A stretch of DNA of 6,616 nucleotides from Methanobacterium sp. (GCA_003162655.1 PMMY01000276.1:1-6616), one strand, 5' to 3'; counted from the stretch's first letter, positions 1 to 6,616 are shown. Program-made: numbers and translations. The notes: generated by a model from the sequence alone, not told the origin.

Positions 1-27
1 GTTGAGTGATAACAATTTTAACAACAT

Positions 28-711
28 TCAACATTTAAGAATGATATCCAAAATATTCTTTGTATCATTCAGATCTTCTAAAACAAATTCCGCACCTGAA
101 AGAATGAGTTCTTCCTTTGAAAAATCTCCAGTAGCAACTCCTATGGTCCTAACACGAAATTTCTGCCCACCTAATATGTCACGAGGTGTGTCCCCAACTA
201 AGAAAATATTTTCCCGTTTAACTATGCCTAAATTATTTGCTGAGGCGTCAAGTGCGTTTTTAACTAGTCCACTTCTTTTTATAATCTTATCTCCAAATCC
301 ACCGAATTTAAAATATTTTTTCAAACCTACTTTTTCAAGTTTTAACCATGCGATAGCCTCAATATTACCTGTAACTAAACCCATAGGTATTTTCAATCTT
401 TGAAGGTTTTCAAGTAGTATTTTAACACCATCAAGCACTTTTAAATCGTTTTTTTGAAGTGCATCACTAAATTTCAAATACATAAGCTCCATACATTCAT
501 CTAAACCAGCTTTTATAGTTTGTAAATCCATATTTTCTTGTGAAAGTGTTTCACATATGATTTTGAGATCTGTCATACCCTGCATTTTTTTTACTGCTTT
601 AGGATTTTTTATTCCGTAAACTTCAGATAATGCATCTTTTAGAGCTGTGTAATGGAAAGTCGAACCCACAAGAAGGGTCTTGTCAATGTCAAACAGGACT
701 AGTCTATTCAT
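28..711 (-). CDS. HAD-superfamily hydrolase, probable small-molecule phosphatase
   Basis: A 227-residue cytosolic protein with the haloacid dehalogenase phosphatase signature. Motif I is DIDKT at residues 8-12, with nucleophile D8 and acid/base D10. Motif II is the threonine of LVTGN (T114), the motif III basic residue is probably K145 or R146, and motif IV is GDTPRD with D174 and D178. The mostly helical stretch between motifs I and II, about residues 14-95, fits a C1-type cap, as in phosphoglycolate phosphatase-like HADs (subfamily IA). Length is normal for the family. I chose the ATG at 711 rather than the in-frame ATG at 726, because a GAGGT Shine-Dalgarno site lies 6 nt before 711 and inside the longer reading, and because HAD proteins usually begin just before motif I. 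It follows the dadD-like gene on the same strand after 45 bp, so co-transcription is likely. The substrate is unknown; a sugar phosphate or nucleotide from the deoxyadenosine salvage route is only a guess. All catalytic motifs look intact. Confidence 0.85.
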   Translation of the reverse strand: MNRLVLFDIDKTLLVGSTFHYTALKDALSEVYGIKNPKAVKKMQGMTDLKIICETLSQENMDLQTIKAGLDECMELMYLKFSDALQKNDLKVLDGVKILLENLQRLKIPMGLVTGNIEAIAWLKLEKVGLKKYFKFGGFGDKIIKRSGLVKNALDASANNLGIVKRENIFLVGDTPRDILGGQKFRVRTIGVATGDFSKEELILSGAEFVLEDLNDTKNILDIILKC

Positions 712-717
712 AAATAT

Positions 718-722
718 ACCTC
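718..722 (-). promoter_or_regulatory. Shine-Dalgarno site that sets the HAD gene start
   Basis: The minus strand reads GAGGT here, 6 nt before the ATG at 711. It lies inside the longer reading that starts at 726, so it argues for the shorter 227-residue protein. GAGGT matches the archaeal 16S anti-Shine-Dalgarno end (known biology). The site itself is seen in the sequence; its use is inferred. Confidence 0.6.
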
Positions 723-756
723 GCATAGATATAGTTTCATTTCAAAATAACAATTT

Positions 757-2049
757 TTAACTTTTTGATAGGAGTTCTTCTGATGCATTCTTAGCAATTT
801 CAAGTATCATGGCCTCATCAAGTTTTAAAAGCTCCCTATTTTCCATTAATATCTCGCCATTACAAATCACGGTATCAACATTACCGCCATTGGCAGAATA
901 TACCAGATGAGATATAGGATTTCTAAATGGCGTTAGTTGAGGCGTTCTCATATCTACCAGAGCTAAATCTGCTTTTTTATCCACTTCAATGCTTCCTATT
1001 TGTTTTTCAAGCCCTAATGATTCAGCACCATCAATTGTAACCATTTTAAAAACTTTCTCAGCAGTTAAAACAGTAGGATCCATGGTTGTTACCTTCTGGA
1101 GAAGTGAACCTATTTTAATTTCTTCCAAAAGGTCCATGTTGTTGTTAGATGCCGATCCATCAGTACCCATTGAAACACATACTCCTTTACGAAGAAGTTC
1201 TGCTACTGGAGAAACTCCTGACGAGAGTTTCATGTTGCTTGAAGGGTTATGAGATATTTTAACATCTCTTTGTTTAATTATGTCGATTTCAGAGTCTGAT
1301 AGCCAAACCGCATGCGCAGCTGTTACTTCACTCCCTAAAAAACCAATATCATCCAAATATTCAAAAGGACGCTTTCCATGTGCTTTTAAAACATCTGAAA
1401 CTTCTTTTTGTGTTTCAGACACATGTATGTGTATCCCAATACCATATTTAGCTGATTCAATTTTTACTTTTTCGAGTAGCTTTTGTGAACATGTATAGGG
1501 CGAGTGGGGTCCAAATGCAACTTTGATCCTCCCCTCTCCTGTGTTGTGACATTTTTTTATTATTCTAATACTTTCTTTAAATTCTTGGTTTCTTTTATCT
1601 TCATTTCCAAAATCTATCATTCCATGGGAAAGTACTCCACGGAGCCCTGCTTCATCAGCGGCTCTTGCAACGTGATCCATAAAAAAATACATATCATTAA
1701 AGCAAGTTGTACCTGATTTGATCATTTCTGCACAGGCCAGAAGGGCCCCAGCATAACAATATTCACCATTTAACTCTGCTTCAACAGGCCATATATGATT
1801 GTTCAACCATTTATCAAGCGGTATATCATCTGCTAAACCTCTCATAAGTGTCATTGATAAATGCGTATGTGTGTTAACTAATCCCGGAATTAAAACTTTG
1901 CCTTCGGCATTTATAACCTCATCAGCATCAGTTATATCAATTTTATCAGATATTTCCTCTATTTTATCATCTTGTATTAATAATGAGCCTTTTTTAATTT
2001 CATTAGAGATAATAACAGCATCTTTTATGAGAATGTTTTTGCTTTCCAT
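757..2049 (-). CDS. dadD: 5'-deoxyadenosine / S-adenosylhomocysteine / methylthioadenosine deaminase (amidohydrolase)
   Basis: A 430-residue zinc-type amidohydrolase of the COG0402 group (SAH/MTA deaminase, DadD, chlorohydrolase-like). It hydrolytically removes the 6-amino group from adenine nucleosides. Visible residues: HTH metal ligands H61 and H63 near the end of the N-terminal beta sandwich; LRG with R137 and GPHSPYT with H182 for substrate contact; HIHVSE with metal ligand H209 and catalytic E212; AAHAV with H246; and GTDGSASNNN with metal ligand D297 and S301. The C-terminal part (about 345-405) closes the composite sandwich, as expected for the fold. The Methanocaldococcus enzyme of this family deaminates 5'-deoxyadenosine best, with SAH, MTA and adenosine as further substrates; the same role here is by family. 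It is divergent from hisG and is followed by a HAD phosphatase on the same strand. Older annotations would say N-ethylammeline chlorohydrolase or cytosine deaminase-like. The reading could begin 6 nt earlier at a GTG (2055), but that codon overlaps the GGTG ribosome site, so the ATG at 2049 is preferred. Confidence 0.88.
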   Translation of the reverse strand: MESKNILIKDAVIISNEIKKGSLLIQDDKIEEISDKIDITDADEVINAEGKVLIPGLVNTHTHLSMTLMRGLADDIPLDKWLNNHIWPVEAELNGEYCYAGALLACAEMIKSGTTCFNDMYFFMDHVARAADEAGLRGVLSHGMIDFGNEDKRNQEFKESIRIIKKCHNTGEGRIKVAFGPHSPYTCSQKLLEKVKIESAKYGIGIHIHVSETQKEVSDVLKAHGKRPFEYLDDIGFLGSEVTAAHAVWLSDSEIDIIKQRDVKISHNPSSNMKLSSGVSPVAELLRKGVCVSMGTDGSASNNNMDLLEEIKIGSLLQKVTTMDPTVLTAEKVFKMVTIDGAESLGLEKQIGSIEVDKKADLALVDMRTPQLTPFRNPISHLVYSANGGNVDTVICNGEILMENRELLKLDEAMILEIAKNASEELLSKS

Positions 2050-2054
2050 GTTCA

Positions 2055-2058
2055 CACC
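2055..2058 (-). promoter_or_regulatory. GGTG ribosome-binding site of the dadD-like gene
   Basis: The minus strand reads TTGGTGTGAACATGG. GGTG complements part of the archaeal 16S 3' end and lies 5 nt before the ATG at 2049. The alternative GTG start at 2055 uses bases of this same site and would have no ribosome site at good spacing. This decides for the ATG at 2049. The sequence is seen; the function is inferred. Confidence 0.5.
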
Positions 2059-2081
2059 AATATAATGAATTATGGGAAGAA

Positions 2082-2093
2082 CATAAATATCTA
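2082..2093 (-). promoter_or_regulatory. candidate TATA box for the dadD-like gene
   Basis: The minus strand reads TAGATATTTATG, an A/T-rich element resembling an archaeal TATA box. It lies about 33-44 nt before the ATG at 2049. With the usual distance of about 25 nt to the transcription start, it would give a short leader that still holds the GGTG site. No clear purine-rich BRE is seen just upstream, and the whole region is A/T-rich, so this is weak. Confidence 0.3.
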
Positions 2094-2104
2094 ACAGTTC
2101 AAAT

Positions 2105-2116
2105 TTTAGAATATTA
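2105..2116 (+). promoter_or_regulatory. candidate TATA box for hisG
   Basis: The plus strand reads TTTAGAATATTA, a plausible archaeal TATA-like element. Transcription starting about 25 nt downstream would leave a leader of roughly 30 nt with the strong GGAGGG ribosome site at 2159-2164. The alternative ATTTAAAC near 2142 would give an almost leaderless message, which does not fit that ribosome site. Low confidence because of the base composition. Confidence 0.3.
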
Positions 2117-2137
2117 TCAAATTATTAGTAATCAAAT
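2116..2137 (+). repeat. direct repeat ATCAAAT x2 in the divergent promoter region
   Basis: The heptamer ATCAAAT occurs at 2116-2122 and again at 2131-2137, start to start 15 bp. The second copy overlaps a small palindrome, AAATC-AA-GATTT, at 2134-2145. These sit between the candidate hisG TATA box and the hisG start, where a repressor site would act. The repeats are seen directly; an operator role is inference, and chance is a real alternative in such A/T-rich DNA. Confidence 0.25.
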
Positions 2138-2169
2138 CAAGATTTAAACATTTTAAATGGAGGGTATAA

Positions 2170-3030
2170 ATGCAGATAAGAATAGCACTGCCATCAAAGG
2201 GAAGGATCAGTGACCCTGCTGTCAAGCTTCTAGGCAAGGCAGGAATTGGTGTTAAAGATACTGCCAACAGAAAGCTTTTTTCAGAGACTTATGATGATGA
2301 GATAAGTGTTATGTTCACTAGAGCTGCTGACATCCCTGAATTTGTTGCCGACGGTGCAGCTGATATTGGAATGACAGGCCTCGATCTTATAGAAGAAAAC
2401 AGCGCATCAGTCGAAATACTGGAAGATCTTAATTTTGGAAGCGCTAAGCTAGTCTTAGCTGTACCAGAGGATTCATCAATAGAGAAATTATCAGATATTG
2501 TTGATGGTGCTTTAGTTGCAACTGAATTCCCCAATCTGACCAAAAAATATCTCAAATCCAACAAAATCAATGCTAAAATCGTTGAATTAAGTGGTTCAAC
2601 CGAGATAGCACCATTTATTGGGGTTGCAGATATAATTGCAGATCTAACGAGTACAGGGACCACATTAAAAATGAATCATCTCAAGATAATCGATACAATC
2701 CTTGAAAGCTCAATAAAGCTCATTGCCAATAAAAAAAGCTATAAAGTTAATAATGAGAAAATAGAAGCCATTAGAACGGGTATAAAGGGAGTTTTAGATG
2801 CGGAAGGTAAAAAACTTGTGATGATGAACGTAAATGAGATTTTTTTAGACGAAATTAAAAAGGCAATGCCCGGACTCACAGGCCCTACAGTTTCAAATGT
2901 ACTTTCTGATAAAGATGTGGTGGCTGTCCATGCCGTTGTAGATGAAAAAGACGTATTTAACCTTGTAAATCACCTAAAAAAAATAGGTGCACGTGATATA
3001 CTGGTTGTGCCAATAGAAAGGATAATTTGA
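2170..3030 (+). CDS. hisG: ATP phosphoribosyltransferase, long form (histidine biosynthesis, first step)
   Basis: A 286-residue protein that joins ATP and PRPP to give N1-(5-phosphoribosyl)-ATP plus pyrophosphate, the committed step to histidine, in the cytosol. The N-terminus has the family pattern RIALPSKGRISDPA (residues 4-17), followed by TGLDLIEEN (69-77). The PRPP-binding loop is ADLTSTGTTL (157-166). The C-terminal 75 residues or so, with PGLTGPTVSNVL (234-245) and ending in ILVVPIERII, match the ACT-like regulatory domain found only in long-form HisG. This form works without HisZ and is normally feedback-inhibited by histidine (family knowledge). The length is typical. The start is well supported by GGAGGG at 2159-2164, 5 nt before the ATG. 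It is divergent from the dadD-like gene and is followed after 31 bp by the FAH-family gene, probably on one transcript. No other his gene is in the window, so histidine genes are likely scattered, as is common in methanogens. Confidence 0.97.
   Translation: MQIRIALPSKGRISDPAVKLLGKAGIGVKDTANRKLFSETYDDEISVMFTRAADIPEFVADGAADIGMTGLDLIEENSASVEILEDLNFGSAKLVLAVPEDSSIEKLSDIVDGALVATEFPNLTKKYLKSNKINAKIVELSGSTEIAPFIGVADIIADLTSTGTTLKMNHLKIIDTILESSIKLIANKKSYKVNNEKIEAIRTGIKGVLDAEGKKLVMMNVNEIFLDEIKKAMPGLTGPTVSNVLSDKDVVAVHAVVDEKDVFNLVNHLKKIGARDILVVPIERII
2971..2989 (+). repeat. inverted repeat CACCTA / TAGGTG with an A7 loop inside hisG
   Basis: CACCTA at 2971-2976 and TAGGTG at 2984-2989 are perfect reverse complements separated by seven A residues. 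The structure is wholly inside the hisG coding frame, about 40 bp before its stop, and encodes part of the regulatory domain (HLKKIGA). It could form a small hairpin in the mRNA. No function is evident, and codon constraint plus chance may explain it. Confidence 0.35.
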
Positions 3031-3061
3031 TGAATTAAACGATTCAATATGGAGTAGTTTA

Positions 3062-3838
3062 ATGAAGCTAATAAGTTTTAAAACAGACAAAATAAATAAA
3101 CTAGGAGTTTTAAAAGGTGACAAAATAATAGAAATTAAATCTTCAATGGATGAAGTCATTAAATCACCAGATATTGATAATATAGAAATTTTAGGAAACC
3201 ATAATCTTGAAGATGTGAATATAAATGTGCCAATTTTGCCTTCTAAAATAGTTTGTGTAGGTTTAAATTACACTGACCATGCAAATGAATTGGGTATGGA
3301 ACTTCCTGAAGAGCCTATTATATTCATAAAACCTTCAACAGCAGTTATAGGACATAAAGATAATATAATTTATCCAAAATCTTCTGTACAGGTAGATTAC
3401 GAGGTAGAACTTGGAATAGTTATTTCAAATGAAGCTCATTTAGTAAAAAGCGAAGATGCCCCAGAATATATTGCTGGTTATACTGTTATAAATGATGTTA
3501 CTGCTCGTGATATGCAAAAAAAAGATATTCAATGGACCAGGGCTAAAAGCTTCGACACATTTGCCCCCATAGGGCCTTGCATTGAAACAGAATTGGATCC
3601 AATGAATCAGAACATATCATTACGGCTTAATTCAGAGTTGAAACAGAATTCTAATACAAATAACATGATCTTCGATGTCTGCGAGTTGGTAGAATTTATA
3701 ACAAACATAATGACATTGAAAACCGGAGACATTATATCAACTGGAACACCGCCAGGTGTAGGGCCCATGAATGTTGGAGACGTTGTAAAAGCAGAAGTGG
3801 AGGGTATAGGCGTACTAGAGAATCTTTTGAAAAAATAA
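3062..3838 (+). CDS. fumarylacetoacetate hydrolase (FAH) family protein
   Basis: A 258-residue cytosolic enzyme of the FAH superfamily. A short N-terminal domain (about 1-55) precedes the core fold (about 60-257). Visible family residues: GLNYTDHANE with the His/Glu pair H73 and E76; metal ligands E114 and E116 in VDYEVELGIV; D145 in INDVTARD; K162 in AKSFDTFAP; and the glycine-rich STGTPPGVG near 226-234. Spacing between these residues agrees with the FAHD1-like branch (acylpyruvase / oxaloacetate decarboxylase or tautomerase). Other members are 2-hydroxyhepta-2,4-dienedioate isomerases and ureidoglycolate lyases, so the substrate is open; a magnesium-dependent C-C bond hydrolase, decarboxylase or isomerase acting on a 2-oxo acid is the safest statement. 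The start is supported by GGAG at 3051-3054, 7 nt before the ATG. The 31-bp gap to hisG suggests one transcript. An A8 run at 3516-3523 does not break the frame. No catalytic residue appears to be missing. Confidence 0.9.
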   Translation: MKLISFKTDKINKLGVLKGDKIIEIKSSMDEVIKSPDIDNIEILGNHNLEDVNINVPILPSKIVCVGLNYTDHANELGMELPEEPIIFIKPSTAVIGHKDNIIYPKSSVQVDYEVELGIVISNEAHLVKSEDAPEYIAGYTVINDVTARDMQKKDIQWTRAKSFDTFAPIGPCIETELDPMNQNISLRLNSELKQNSNTNNMIFDVCELVEFITNIMTLKTGDIISTGTPPGVGPMNVGDVVKAEVEGIGVLENLLKK

Positions 3839-3870
3839 AGAATAAATTAGAATTATGTATTTTATTCTAA
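3839..3870 (+). terminator. candidate terminator hairpin after the FAH-family gene
   Basis: Immediately after the TAA stop, AGAATAAA (3839-3846) is the reverse complement of TTTATTCT (3861-3868), a perfect 8-bp stem with a 14-nt loop. A competing stem pairs TTAGAAT (3847-3853) with ATTCTAA (3864-3870). Both are A/T-only or nearly so, and no long T tract follows. Archaeal terminators often rely on T-rich stretches and not on hairpins, so the call rests on position as much as on structure. Confidence 0.3.
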
Positions 3871-3918
3871 AACATTCCCCAATAGTCTCATCATTAATTA
3901 TTGCTTGATTTAAGATGT

Positions 3919-3953
3919 ATAGTTGCTTCATCTACCGATAGATTTACTATTTT
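3919..3953. repeat. nested inverted repeats between the convergent FAH and leuS genes
   Basis: An outer stem ATAGT (3919-3923) / ACTAT (3946-3950) encloses an inner stem ATCTA (3930-3934) / TAGAT (3939-3943) with loop CCGA. On the plus strand it runs into a T-rich stretch (ACTATTTTCC). In the middle of a 147-bp convergent gap, it could contribute to stopping transcription from either side. The stems are only 5 bp each, so chance formation is possible. Confidence 0.25.
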
Positions 3954-3977
3954 CCTATTCTGTAACGTAATTCAATC

Positions 3978-3982
3978 AAAAA
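3978..3982 (-). terminator. T5 tract just downstream of leuS
   Basis: The minus strand after the leuS TGA reads GGGTTTTTGATT, a five-T run starting 3 nt past the stop. Short T tracts on the non-template strand are sufficient for termination by many archaeal RNA polymerases (established knowledge). This one is short and unconfirmed, so it is a candidate only. Confidence 0.25.
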
Positions 3983-3985
3983 CCC

Positions 3986-6616
3986 TCATTCTATGTATAT
4001 GGCCGGTTTGTAGGGCATTGCGTTGCGTGATTTACCTTTTGGATCGTAGGTAGGCTTATCATAAATAATTACATCAGCATCTGCCTCTCCTGCCAGAAAT
4101 TCGATTGAATTTTTCAATGTAGAATACTCGTCTATCATTCCCGTATATTTGATCTTGGTCATTTCTCTACCTATCTTCCTCGCAAATTCTGCGATTTCCT
4201 TCTTATTGTCGTGAACATTCTGTTTTATGGCTTCCTGCATTATCTTACCAATATCAGGTTTTCCAATGTTATTTGCAATTTCAAATAGCTTCCATTTCCA
4301 TTCAGGAGATACATAAACATGAATTTTACTCGGTTTAACGTTTATTACCTTTTTAATCTCATTTATGTCTCTAGATAATCCGTAGACTATCTCTTCACCC
4401 TTTTGAATCTTTTCATCCATGAGATCAACGTTGTATCCAGGCCACTCAGTAATAGATACCAATCCATTACCCCCATATTTTTCCCATAACTCTTCACATA
4501 TATGGGGTACGAATGGAACCATCAATCGAATCCATATCCCTAAAACGTAGACCATAACCTCTGCAATCTCTTGTATTGCAGTTTCATTCTCTGATTCATG
4601 TTCAATTCTATAGAAGAAATGATCAATATCCTTTTTAAATAGGAAAAATGAATCTTGCAGTGCTTTTCTAGTTTGGAATCCTTCTAGAGCTTCTGTCGCT
4701 TCCATTACTCTCATGTTGACTTGTGCAAGCATCCACTTGTTTATGGGTTTTTCAACTTTTGGAGTTGTTTTATGATCTTCAAGACATATCTCAGAACCAT
4801 AAATTTTTTGAACACGCAGTGAAAATTCAGAGAACCACTCTAATCGTTTGCTGATACCCCTTATCTCATTTTCCCTCCAATCAAAGTCCTGCCAAGGCTC
4901 TGCAGATGACATTAAGAAAAGTCTAATAACATCAGAACCATAGGTTTCAATTGCATCTTCAAGCATCACTATGTTCCCCTTGGATGAGGACATTTTATTA
5001 CCTTCGAGAAGTCCCATTCCAAATACAACGATACCCCTAGGCCATTTATCCATAGGAAATATGGCAGAATGATGGAATAAGTGGAATGAAAGATGATTTC
5101 CAACCAAATCCTTGGCTGAAAGTCTCCAATCTAAAGGATACCAATAATTGAATTCATTTCTCATCTCTTTGGTGAGTTCAGGGTTGATATTGTTGAAAGG
5201 TTCAGAATTGGACTTTAAACCTAAAAAAATATCATCAAAAAACTGATCATTAAGATCTTCTGGATCAATACCTTTCATGTACTTTGAAATAGTATAATAT
5301 GCCATATAAATTGTTGAATCACTTAAAGGTTCTATTAACCAGTCTTTGTTCCATGGTAATCTAGTTCCAAGCCCAATTCTCCTTGAGCATGCCCAATCCT
5401 GCAGCCATCCTATGTAATACTTGAAGTTAGCCCTTACTTCTTCAGGGATTATTTTCATACCCTCTAGACATTGGTAGGTTAATTCTTTCCATCCTTCGTC
5501 TGAGTATTTCAAGAACCATTGGTCGTCCAATATTTTTACGACACATTTGGTTCCACATCTGCAAATAACAGGTCTTTCTGCAAATTCAAATAAGATATCT
5601 CCTTTTTTTATGTCGTTAAGGAGTTTGATTATTTCATCCCTTGCATCATCTACCCTAAGTCCGTGATAATCTCCAGTGTTCTTGTCCATAACACCTTTTG
5701 AATGTTCAAGCTTGTATAACTCATTTGTAGCTTCTTTTAAGTTTGAATCATTCTGATTTTTGATATCGAACTTCTTTATCATGTCCTCTGCAGGTATTTC
5801 ACTGTATCCTTCGAGATTTATCATACCAATGGCCTTTATGGATTGAACTTCATCATTGATACCGTATTTTTCGAGTTCAATTTTATCTTTTTTAAGGTCT
5901 AAGAGCGCTATCAGATCAGCTGGAGCATGCCCAGGTACCGAATAAACTACACCTGTCCCATATTCAGGATCAACGAATGGTGCAGGGAGTATTATATGTT
6001 CTAATGATGTTAAAGGGTTTTTAACGTGTTTACCAATTAAATTCTTTGCATCTATATCTGAAACAATTGAAATATCCTTTTTCTGATTAAAAATATTGCC
6101 ATAGGCATTCTTTGCTATTATCCAGACTTCATTATTTATTTTAACCTTCACATATTCTGAATCTGGGTTTAACCAAAGATTTGTAACGCCAAAGAGCGTT
6201 TCAGGACGATAGGTAGCTGCTACCAAATATTCTCCTTCTAATTCAAACTTCACCAGTGTAAGCTCGTTTATTCCAACTCCCTCACCTTCGAGAAGATCAT
6301 GGTCTCCCACTGGATTTTCACATTCAGGACAATACTTTACAGGATGCTCCCCTATACGCACAAGACCCTTTTCTTTTAGTTTTCTGAACTGCCATTCTAT
6401 AAATTTTTGATAAGATGGATCAAAAGTTTTAAACTCTCTTCGCCAGTCAATAGTATAACCCATACGTGTCATAACATCATGATATTCACTGCTGAAGTAC
6501 TCTACAATATAATTAGGGTCTGTGAATTTTTCAATCTCTTCTTCAGGTACTTTATGAATATTTTTGTAAATATCCATTGTCCAAGGATCACGTCTTTTAA
6601 TGCGTTTGGCTATACC
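3986..6616 (-). CDS. leuS: leucyl-tRNA synthetase, archaeal type, N-terminus cut by the window edge
   Basis: Class I synthetase that charges tRNA-Leu with leucine using ATP. The frame is open to the right edge, giving 876 visible residues. The ATG at 6577 is internal: the upstream codons read IKRRDPWT, which is family sequence. The HIGH motif and some tens of residues lie outside. Counting from the first visible codon: a Cys pair CPEC (96-99) and a second cluster CRCGTKC (C352, C354, C358) are probable zinc sites either side of the inserted CP1 editing domain. That domain carries TYRPET (135-140), whose last threonine is the usual guard against hydrolysis of correct Leu-tRNA, and GHAPADL with the conserved aspartate D234. 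The catalytic core resumes with [15 protein letters not shown] (404-418) and YWYPLDWR. The KMSKS loop reads KMSSS (541-545, nt 4982-4996). A helical anticodon-binding domain (about 615-730) and the archaeal C-terminal domain that contacts the long variable arm of tRNA-Leu follow. It is convergent with the FAH gene; its promoter is off the window. Confidence 0.97.
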   Translation of the reverse strand, partial: GIAKRIKRRDPWTMDIYKNIHKVPEEEIEKFTDPNYIVEYFSSEYHDVMTRMGYTIDWRREFKTFDPSYQKFIEWQFRKLKEKGLVRIGEHPVKYCPECENPVGDHDLLEGEGVGINELTLVKFELEGEYLVAATYRPETLFGVTNLWLNPDSEYVKVKINNEVWIIAKNAYGNIFNQKKDISIVSDIDAKNLIGKHVKNPLTSLEHIILPAPFVDPEYGTGVVYSVPGHAPADLIALLDLKKDKIELEKYGINDEVQSIKAIGMINLEGYSEIPAEDMIKKFDIKNQNDSNLKEATNELYKLEHSKGVMDKNTGDYHGLRVDDARDEIIKLLNDIKKGDILFEFAERPVICRCGTKCVVKILDDQWFLKYSDEGWKELTYQCLEGMKIIPEEVRANFKYYIGWLQDWACSRRIGLGTRLPWNKDWLIEPLSDSTIYMAYYTISKYMKGIDPEDLNDQFFDDIFLGLKSNSEPFNNINPELTKEMRNEFNYWYPLDWRLSAKDLVGNHLSFHLFHHSAIFPMDKWPRGIVVFGMGLLEGNKMSSSKGNIVMLEDAIETYGSDVIRLFLMSSAEPWQDFDWRENEIRGISKRLEWFSEFSLRVQKIYGSEICLEDHKTTPKVEKPINKWMLAQVNMRVMEATEALEGFQTRKALQDSFFLFKKDIDHFFYRIEHESENETAIQEIAEVMVYVLGIWIRLMVPFVPHICEELWEKYGGNGLVSITEWPGYNVDLMDEKIQKGEEIVYGLSRDINEIKKVINVKPSKIHVYVSPEWKWKLFEIANNIGKPDIGKIMQEAIKQNVHDNKKEIAEFARKIGREMTKIKYTGMIDEYSTLKNSIEFLAGEADADVIIYDKPTYDPKGKSRNAMPYKPAIYIE

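Noticed and set aside
1..27. Possible start of another minus-strand gene (ATG at 27 directly after the HAD TGA, open to the edge for 9 codons)
   Set aside because: No ribosome site precedes it and only nine codons are visible, too little to call.
22..35. Tandem CAACATT CAACATT over the end of the HAD gene
   Set aside because: Only two copies of 7 bp; consistent with chance, and no element boundary is visible.
2..403. Plus-strand open frame of 133 codons at the left edge
   Set aside because: It lies antisense to the HAD gene, whose frame carries all catalytic motifs; this one starts at TTG, has no ribosome site visible and no recognisable domain.
989..2065. Several plus-strand open frames opposite the dadD-like gene
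   Set aside because: All are antisense to a gene with complete amidohydrolase motifs; none has a recognisable domain.
2289..2663. Minus-strand open frame of 124 codons inside hisG
   Set aside because: Shadow of the hisG coding frame; low-complexity composition and no motif or ribosome site.
3031..3046. TGAAT/ATTCA hairpin between hisG and the FAH gene as a terminator
   Set aside because: Stem of 5 bp without a T tract, and the next gene has a normal ribosome site 7 nt before its ATG; more likely chance.
2974..3159. Minus-strand open frame of 61 codons across the hisG/FAH junction
   Set aside because: Overlaps both real genes in antisense and has no supporting signal.
3516..3523. A8 run in the FAH-family gene as a possible programmed or error frameshift
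   Set aside because: The frame continues with conserved FAH residues on both sides, so no shift is needed.
1..6616. CRISPR array, tRNA/rRNA genes, insertion sequence, toxin-antitoxin or defence system
   Set aside because: No regularly spaced repeats, tRNA-like cloverleaf, transposase or defence-type motif was seen on either strand; about 95% of the window is taken up by five ordinary metabolic or housekeeping genes.

Overview
The window looks like ordinary chromosome from a methanogenic archaeon, most likely a member of the Methanobacteriales (Methanobacterium-like). The reasons are the AT-rich composition, Shine-Dalgarno sites of the GGAGG/GGTG type, an archaeal-type leucyl-tRNA synthetase, a long-form HisG, and a DadD-type amidohydrolase of the kind characterised in Methanocaldococcus. 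This placement is inferred from protein character and not from a search.

Layout: (i) positions 28-2049, minus strand, hold a probable two-gene unit, an amidohydrolase deaminase (dadD-like) followed 45 bp later by a small HAD-superfamily phosphatase. (ii) Positions 2050-2169 are a 120-bp divergent promoter region with A/T-rich TATA-like elements and a short repeated heptamer. (iii) Positions 2170-3838, plus strand, hold hisG (ATP phosphoribosyltransferase, long form) and, 31 bp later, a fumarylacetoacetate hydrolase (FAH) family enzyme. (iv) Positions 3839-3985 are a 147-bp convergent intergenic stretch with weak inverted repeats that may end transcription from both sides. (v) Positions 3986-6616, minus strand, hold most of leuS; its N-terminal part, with the HIGH motif, lies beyond the right edge.

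How the genes fit together: DadD-type enzymes deaminate 5'-deoxyadenosine, S-adenosylhomocysteine, methylthioadenosine and adenosine, so they handle by-products of radical-SAM and methyltransferase chemistry. The HAD phosphatase downstream could act in the same salvage route, but its substrate cannot be read from sequence. HisG commits ATP and PRPP to histidine synthesis. The FAH-family gene keeps the metal ligands and the His/Glu pair of the FAHD1-like acylpyruvase/oxaloacetate decarboxylase group, but its link with histidine is unexplained. LeuS is a housekeeping gene transcribed toward the FAH gene.

I found no mobile element, CRISPR array, RNA gene, defence gene or obviously new system. 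The points most worth a second look are the unassigned HAD and FAH enzymes, the divergent dadD/hisG control region, the start-site corrections for the two leftmost genes, and the truncation of leuS by the window edge.
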